Shown here piece by piece: positions 33,174 through 37,982 of a stretch of DNA of 37,982 nt. The DNA lies in assembly GCA_937915765.1 (NCBI GenBank), contig CALGHE010000072.1, positions 1-37,982 on the forward strand. The letters are read 5' to 3'. Within the stretch, counting starts at the first letter, position 1, and every line of letters begins with the position of its first letter. The notes beneath the pieces were generated by a model. The model was not told the origin of the DNA. It worked only from the letters and a program-made list of their open reading frames with translations, and ran no database searches. This stretch comes from an uncultured Bacteroidales bacterium (GTDB taxonomy: Bacteria > Bacteroidota > Bacteroidia > Bacteroidales > Paludibacteraceae). Position numbers and translations under genes: made by a program.

Positions 33174-33983
33174 TCATTTGTCTATCATAGGGTTATACAT
33201 CATGATAGCATTGTTTTCAGACACAAGTTCCTCTCTCTCTTCGCCAGTCTTCAAATCAGTAATCTTGCGCCAGATTCTATTATGCCGCGTATATCCGCCC
33301 CACCACTGATGCTCTATGCAATGATCACGCTCAAAGACCTCGTACCTCAAGCTGTTCTCGCAGTCGCACGAAATTGTTCCGTGCAGATATTCATCATCAA
33401 GCCACAAATTAATTTTAAAATTCATGTCCGTCTCATTTTTCAACTGCAAATCTATATAATTGTACGCTAGTGTCGCCCCACAAGCAAAAGGCACAGTCCT
33501 ATTTGAGTCCGGAAACACGTCATAACTATGCCTCCAACGCTCTGTAACAGTAAGCGGCGTATGCAAAACCATCCAATAGAGCAAATTTCCCAGCTGGCAC
33601 AAACCGCCGCCCACTCCTGTCCTAACCTTTCCGTTATGAATCATCATCCCCTCTTTATAGCCTTTGCGCGCCGAAGGTCTGCCCACCAGCCTCCAGATAG
33701 AAAAAGTCTCTCCCGGACGGATTACCACACCATCCAGAGGCGCAATAGCAAGCCTCAGGTTCGTTATCTTGTTATGTTGCAGATACATGTCAACATCCTT
33801 CAGTTTGCGCAACAACATTGACTTGTGCTCAATAACTTTATGAGGACACTCCACATTCCTTACCTTTGAAAATTTAGTTGGAGAGAAAAGCCACTGCAAC
33901 TTCCTCTTCAAGACATAATACTCCCTTCCGCACAAACGACGGAAAGCACTTCTTTCTATTGGTTTTTCAACTTCTTTCATCAT
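33174..33983 (-). CDS. VanW-family protein
   Basis: 269 residues. The central part matches the VanW family as I know it: VIRPGETFSIWRLVGRPSAR, then GVGGGLCQLGNLLYW with the invariant GGG-C-Q, then the HSYDVFPDSNRTVPFACGATL segment (about 85–175). No signal peptide or membrane segment is seen; the N-terminus is basic (LKRKLQWLFSP). VanW was named from vancomycin-resistance clusters, but its biochemical role is unknown and it is not itself proof of resistance; no van genes accompany it here. It has a full-consensus promoter 109 bases upstream. Either of two adjacent ATGs (33983 or 33980) may start it. Confidence 0.88.
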   Translation of the reverse strand: MMKEVEKPIERSAFRRLCGREYYVLKRKLQWLFSPTKFSKVRNVECPHKVIEHKSMLLRKLKDVDMYLQHNKITNLRLAIAPLDGVVIRPGETFSIWRLVGRPSARKGYKEGMMIHNGKVRTGVGGGLCQLGNLLYWMVLHTPLTVTERWRHSYDVFPDSNRTVPFACGATLAYNYIDLQLKNETDMNFKINLWLDDEYLHGTISCDCENSLRYEVFERDHCIEHQWWGGYTRHNRIWRKITDLKTGEEREELVSENNAIMMYNPMIDK

Positions 33984-34091
33984 GATATGTTTCTATTTTA
34001 ATAATTAAACCATTGACTGAATAAAAATCAAAGTCACAAACGTCATTAAAAAACAATAAATTTAATCGATTACAGACGCTCAAATTTTACA

Positions 34092-34122
34092 CAAAAGTAG
34101 AAAAAACTTTAACATTTACAAA
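34092..34122 (-). promoter_or_regulatory. VanW-gene promoter, full consensus
   Basis: TTTG (34122–34119), 19 bases, then TACTTTTG (34099–34092) on the minus strand. The start site would be near 34085, giving a leader of about 100 bases. Confidence 0.75.
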
Positions 34123-34365
34123 AAAAGCAGATGTTAATAAGAATATATCAATGGAATTAGCTCTGAATATTATGTTCCAAAGAAAATCTTAAATGCAATA
34201 CGATTTAATTCATAGAAATCGCCTTTTACAAACATCCATACCTATTTATAAAGTAAATATTTATAAAAAACGTGCAACATTCACTCAAATTTATGAATTT
34301 TTATGTCATTTTCATACATCCGCCTGACAAAATAACACTTTTACCCAAATAAAAATACGTTTTTA

Positions 34366-34397
34366 TTCGCTTTTTAGAATAAAATAAATTACTTTTG
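34366..34397 (+). promoter_or_regulatory. maeB promoter
   Basis: TACTTTTG (34390–34397) fits the -7 consensus, and TTCG (34366–34369), 20 bases upstream, has one mismatch to TTTG. It gives a leader of about 80 bases to maeB. Confidence 0.6.
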
Positions 34398-34482
34398 CAC
34401 CAACAAACTGAAAGAGTATCGGAAACGGTCGAAAAAACACGGTTTCCTTTCTTTATGACGAACAATATAAAAGATAAAAAAA

Positions 34483-36762
34483 ATGAGCGAAAAAAAGATG
34501 TCCGATGCGTTGAAATATCACGCAGAAGGAAGACCAGGTAAAGTTCAGGTTGTTCCTACAAAACCAACGGCAACACAGAGAGACTTGGCATTGGCTTACT
34601 CGCCAGGTGTGGCAGAGCCTTGTTTGGAAATTCAGAAAGATCAGCAGAAAGCTTACGACTACACTGCAAAAGGCAACTTGGTGGCTGTTATTTCTAACGG
34701 AACCGCGGTTTTGGGACTTGGCAACATCGGAGCTGAAGCTGGCAAGCCTGTAATGGAAGGAAAAGGACTTCTTTTCAAAATTTTTGCAGACATCGACGTT
34801 TTTGACATCGAAGTAAACGAAACTAACATAGACAAGTTCGTTGATACAGTTAAGGCTATCGCGCCTACTTTCGGCGGTATCAACCTTGAAGACATAAAAG
34901 CTCCTGAGTGTTTTGAAATCGAAGAGAGACTTAAGGCAGAGCTTGACATCCCATTGATGCACGACGACCAGCACGGCACTGCAATCATCTCTGCAGCCGG
35001 ATTGCTTAACGCTCTTGAATTGGCAGGAAAGAAGATTGAAGAGGCTAAGATCGTGGTGAACGGAGCCGGCGCGGCTGCAAACTCTTGCACTCGACTTTAC
35101 ATCGCTTTGGGCGCTAAGAAGGAAAATGTGATCATGTGCGACTCTAAAGGTGTTATCAACACAAAGCGCACAGACTTGAACGAACGCAAGAAGGAATTTG
35201 TCACTACTCGCGACATCAACTCTTTGGAAGAGGCTGTCAAGGGCGCGGATATGTTCCTCGGGCTTTCTGTTGCTGGTGTTTTGACTAAGGAGATGGTTCA
35301 GTCTATGGCGGAAAACCCAATTGTTTTCGCTTTGGCTAACCCTAATCCCGAAATCTCTTACGAAGACGCTAAGGCTTCTCGCCCTGACTTGATCTTCGGT
35401 ACAGGACGTTCTGACTATCCGAACCAGATCAACAACGTGCTTGGCTTCCCTTACATCTTCCGCGGAGCTCTTGACACTCGCGCAAAGGGCATCAACGAAG
35501 AGATGAAACTTGCTGCTGTCTATGCGTTGGCTGATTTGGCTAAGCAGCCTGTGCCTGATGTGGTAAGCATCGCTTACGGCGGCAAAAAGATGAAGTTCGG
35601 CCGCGAATACCTCATACCTGCAGCTTTGGACCCTCGCTTGCTCGAAACAGTGGCTCCTGCAGTTGCAAAAGCGGCAATGGACTCTGGCGTCGCTCGCAAG
35701 CAAATTGAAAACTGGGAAGATTACAAGGCTGAATTGCGCGCTCGCATGGGATTGGACAACACTTTGATCGGCTCTTTGACAGAAACCGCAAAGGCTGACC
35801 CTAAGCGCGTTGTGTTCACAGAAGCTAACAACGTGAACACTTTGCAGGCTGCTTCTATCGCAAGAAAGGACGGAATCTGCAAGCCAATCCTTCTTGGCAA
35901 CGAAGAGCGCATCGCTAAGATTGCAAACGAAAACAACATCAATATAGACGGCATCGAAATCATCAACCTTCGCCACGACCGCGAGGAAGAACGCCGTAAC
36001 AGATACGCCAAGTATGTTTCTGAAAAGTTGGCTCGCAAGGGTTACACTTACTCTGAAGCTAAAGAGAAGATGTACGACAGAAACTACTTCGGCACAATGA
36101 TGGTCGAAACTGGCGACGCAGACGCTATGGTGACTGGCGTTTACACTAAATATACTGACGCTATCAAACCAGCTCTTGACATTATCGGAACACGCGACGG
36201 TCTTAACCACATCGCTGCTCTTAACATTGTCAACACAAGCAAAGGCACTTACTATTTCGCAGACACTTTGGTGAACAACAGACCTTCGGCAGACACTTTG
36301 GTTGACATCGCGCTGCTGACTAACGAAACTGTAAAATTGTTCAACGAAAAACCTGTGATGGCGATGTTGTCTTACTCTAACTTTGGAGCAGACACAACAG
36401 GAAGCCCTTGCACTGTGCACGAAGCTGTATCTAAGCTGCACAACGAGCACCCAGAGGTTCTTGTTGACGGCGAAATGCAGGTTAACTTCGCTTTGGACCG
36501 CAAACTTCGCCACGAACACATGCCGTTCAGCAAAATCGACGGAATGGACGTTAACACGTTGATATTCCCTAACTTGAATTCTGCAAACATCGCTTACAAG
36601 ATGATGCTTGAAATCGGTTTGGCTGAAAACGTTGGTCCTATCCAGATGGGCTTGAAGAAACCGGTTCATGTGCTCGACGTTGAAAGTTCTGTGAGAGATA
36701 TTGTGAACATCACAACTATCGCTGTTATCGACGCTCAGATTTGCGCGTCAAAGAACAAATAA
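34483..36762 (+). CDS. maeB: NADP-type malic enzyme with phosphotransacetylase-like domain
   Basis: Oxidative decarboxylation of malate to pyruvate with reduction of NAD(P)+. 759 residues in the MaeB arrangement: a malic enzyme domain (about 1–425) with the catalytic Tyr of ALAYSPGVAEPC (Y39), K94, the metal-binding ED of GGINLEDI (E136/D137) and HDDQHGT (D161/D162), and the nucleotide loop GAGAAA (194–199). A C-terminal phosphotransacetylase-like domain follows (about 430–759), which in relatives regulates the enzyme (acetyl-CoA binding) rather than catalysing. The ATG at 34483 follows an A-rich leader. A strong terminator ends this single-gene unit. Cofactor preference is assumed from the family. 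Confidence 0.96.
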   Translation: MSEKKMSDALKYHAEGRPGKVQVVPTKPTATQRDLALAYSPGVAEPCLEIQKDQQKAYDYTAKGNLVAVISNGTAVLGLGNIGAEAGKPVMEGKGLLFKIFADIDVFDIEVNETNIDKFVDTVKAIAPTFGGINLEDIKAPECFEIEERLKAELDIPLMHDDQHGTAIISAAGLLNALELAGKKIEEAKIVVNGAGAAANSCTRLYIALGAKKENVIMCDSKGVINTKRTDLNERKKEFVTTRDINSLEEAVKGADMFLGLSVAGVLTKEMVQSMAENPIVFALANPNPEISYEDAKASRPDLIFGTGRSDYPNQINNVLGFPYIFRGALDTRAKGINEEMKLAAVYALADLAKQPVPDVVSIAYGGKKMKFGREYLIPAALDPRLLETVAPAVAKAAMDSGVARKQIENWEDYKAELRARMGLDNTLIGSLTETAKADPKRVVFTEANNVNTLQAASIARKDGICKPILLGNEERIAKIANENNINIDGIEIINLRHDREEERRNRYAKYVSEKLARKGYTYSEAKEKMYDRNYFGTMMVETGDADAMVTGVYTKYTDAIKPALDIIGTRDGLNHIAALNIVNTSKGTYYFADTLVNNRPSADTLVDIALLTNETVKLFNEKPVMAMLSYSNFGADTTGSPCTVHEAVSKLHNEHPEVLVDGEMQVNFALDRKLRHEHMPFSKIDGMDVNTLIFPNLNSANIAYKMMLEIGLAENVGPIQMGLKKPVHVLDVESSVRDIVNITTIAVIDAQICASKNK

Positions 36763-36800
36763 TTAGAATTTTCTTTGTATTTCATATCATTTATTTTCAG

Positions 36801-36836
36801 AGAGAGGAGTTCGTGAGAATTCCTCTCTTGTTTTTT
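36801..36836 (+). terminator. Strong intrinsic terminator of maeB
   Basis: A 12-bp stem (36801–36812 with 36817–36828, one G·U pair) with a GTGA loop, followed by TGTTTTTT. It is the best canonical terminator in the window. Confidence 0.88.
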
Positions 36837-37061
36837 GGGAGGATACATCACGGCTCTTTCATTTAAAGTTTACTTGACCCATTGTCACTCGCGGAAGTCG
36901 TACGGAGGCTTTTGCATCCTTATCTACACCAGACCAAAGAAAAACAAAACTTCGAATCCCTCAAAAACGTTTTTTCAGTTTTTTGTTTAAATATTGCGCT
37001 TGCTAGTTGACTCTACAACTTTACTATAGCGTACTACACACATTTAAAATACCTTCACTTT

Positions 37062-37094
37062 TTTGTCTAAAATCCAATATTATTTCTATCTTTG
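37062..37094 (+). promoter_or_regulatory. ffh promoter
   Basis: TTTG (37062–37065), 21 bases, then TATCTTTG (37087–37094). It gives a leader of about 60 bases before ffh. Confidence 0.65.
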
Positions 37095-37163
37095 CAAGAT
37101 AAACTGCATACGTGGCATTTTGCAGATTTTGGCATGAGAAAATAATAAAAAAAATAACATAAT

Positions 37164-37982
37164 ATGTTTGAAAATTTAGGAGAAAGACTGGAAAGATCCT
37201 TCAAAATTCTGAAAGGTGAAGGAAAAATTACCGAGATAAACGTTGCGGAGACGCTGAAAGATGTCAGAAAGGCATTGCTCGACGCCGACGTGAACTACAA
37301 AATCGCAAAGCAGTTTACAGAAACTGTAAAGGAAAAGGCTCTTGGCCAAAACGTGCTCACCGCAGTGAAGCCAAGCCAGCTGATGGTGAAAATCGTTCAC
37401 GACGAACTCGCTCTCCTTATGGGCGGCTCTAGCACAGACATAAACTTGAAAGGAAGCCCAGCCGTGATTCTGATGTCAGGTCTGCAGGGTTCTGGTAAAA
37501 CTACTTTTACCGGAAAGCTTGCCAATATGCTCAAAACAAAAAAGAACAAGAACCCGCTTCTTGTAGCGTGCGACGTTTATCGTCCTGCCGCTATAGAGCA
37601 GCTTAAAGTTCTGGGCGAACAGATTGGCGCGCCTGTCTATACAGAAGAGGGCAACAACAACCCCGTGCAGATTGCGATGAACGCAATCGCTCAAGCTAAA
37701 GCAAAAGGCAACGACGTGGTTATTGTCGATACCGCCGGACGTCTGGCTGTTGACGAGCAGATGATGAACGAAATATCGGCTATCAAGTCGGCAATCAACC
37801 CGCAGGAGACTTTGTTCGTTGTTGACTCGATGACAGGTCAGGATGCTGTAAACACCGCCAAGGAGTTCAACGACCGCCTCGACTTCGACGGCGTGGTGCT
37901 CACCAAGCTCGATGGCGATACCCGTGGTGGTGCCGCTATCTCTATCCGTTCGGTTGTCGACAAGCCATTGAAGTTTATCTCG
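37164..37982 (+). CDS. ffh: Signal recognition particle protein Ffh (partial, runs off right edge)
   Basis: GTPase of the signal recognition particle; with SRP RNA it takes ribosomes making membrane and secreted proteins to FtsY. 273 codons are present with no stop. They cover the N-terminal four-helix domain and most of the G domain: P-loop GLQGSGKTT (106–114), DVYRPAA (137–143, the insertion-box region), DTAGR (189–193) and TKLDGD (247–252). The end of the G domain and the RNA- and signal-binding M domain lie beyond the window. The ATG at 37164 follows an A-rich leader. Confidence 0.96.
   Translation, partial: MFENLGERLERSFKILKGEGKITEINVAETLKDVRKALLDADVNYKIAKQFTETVKEKALGQNVLTAVKPSQLMVKIVHDELALLMGGSSTDINLKGSPAVILMSGLQGSGKTTFTGKLANMLKTKKNKNPLLVACDVYRPAAIEQLKVLGEQIGAPVYTEEGNNNPVQIAMNAIAQAKAKGNDVVIVDTAGRLAVDEQMMNEISAIKSAINPQETLFVVDSMTGQDAVNTAKEFNDRLDFDGVVLTKLDGDTRGGAAISIRSVVDKPLKFIS

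Larger units (their letters stand above)
33984..34482. other. 499-base divergent intergenic region
   Basis: It separates the VanW and maeB genes and holds a promoter for each (34092–34122 and 34366–34397). Between them are a 6-bp hairpin CGATTT/AAATCG (34201–34221) and two direct copies of TATTTATAAA at 34243–34252 and 34258–34267. I see no gene. Confidence 0.5.
36763..37163. other. 401-base region between maeB and ffh
   Basis: It holds the maeB terminator (36801–36836) and the ffh promoter (37062–37094). The 220 bases between them contain no convincing ORF or RNA gene. A short TTCGAATCC at 36951–36959 resembles a tRNA T-loop but has no matching stem. Confidence 0.55.

Noticed and set aside
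34453..36669. A 738-codon open frame antisense to maeB
   Set aside because: The translation is rich in Ser, Val, Phe, Cys and His with no recognisable motif, while the plus strand is a clear full-length malic enzyme. Strong codon bias in maeB removes antisense stops, which explains the length.
36951..36959. A T-loop-like TTCGAATCC suggesting a tRNA
   Set aside because: There is no flanking 5-bp stem, no D or anticodon arm upstream and no acceptor pairing.

Overview
The window looks like chromosome from a member of the Bacteroidales (Bacteroidota). Four things support this: the tig–clpP–clpX–recQ gene order; promoters of the Bacteroides type (TTTG, about 19 bases, TAnnTTTG) with few Shine-Dalgarno sequences; Bacteroidetes families such as DUF4476 and DUF6515; and a giant secreted protein ending in a type IX secretion (T9SS) sorting domain, which fits a T9SS-bearing lineage rather than Bacteroides itself. 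I see no phage, insertion sequence, CRISPR array, tRNA or rRNA.

Left part (1–5600, minus strand): a consensus promoter fires leftward out of the window. Next comes an aroB–aroA–GNAT–aminotransferase operon ending in a good hairpin terminator, then a secreted protein of unknown function made of two homologous halves.

5843–12369 (plus strand): uvrA is followed at 8 bases by a small secreted DUF4476 protein. An NAD-salvage operon then carries pncB, a Nudix hydrolase and a single ORF joining ammonia-dependent NAD synthetase to nicotinamidase. That fusion holds the first and last steps of nicotinamide salvage, one releasing ammonia and the other consuming it. A perfect 17-bp inverted repeat closes the operon against the convergent genes.

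12460–23431 (minus strand): a 2583-residue secreted protein, with three GLUG-type domains, 21 two-cysteine repeats and a T9SS domain, is followed at 21 bases by an outer-membrane beta-barrel gene. Twelve of the repeats form four copies of a three-repeat superunit of 170–171 residues. Upstream are a DUF6515 protein and an unrecognised gene with a nuclease-like motif and an unusually strong Shine-Dalgarno.

23644–33983 (minus strand): a sugar nucleotidyltransferase coupled to galE; the tig, clpP, clpX, recQ block for protein folding, proteolysis and helicase functions; rarA; and a lone VanW-family gene. 34483–37982 (plus strand): maeB, a malic enzyme with a phosphotransacetylase-like tail, then ffh cut off by the window edge.

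Most genes are housekeeping. The parts most worth a second look are the NadE–PncA fusion operon, the superunit organisation of the giant secreted protein with its partner barrel, and the unrecognised gene at 22595–23431.
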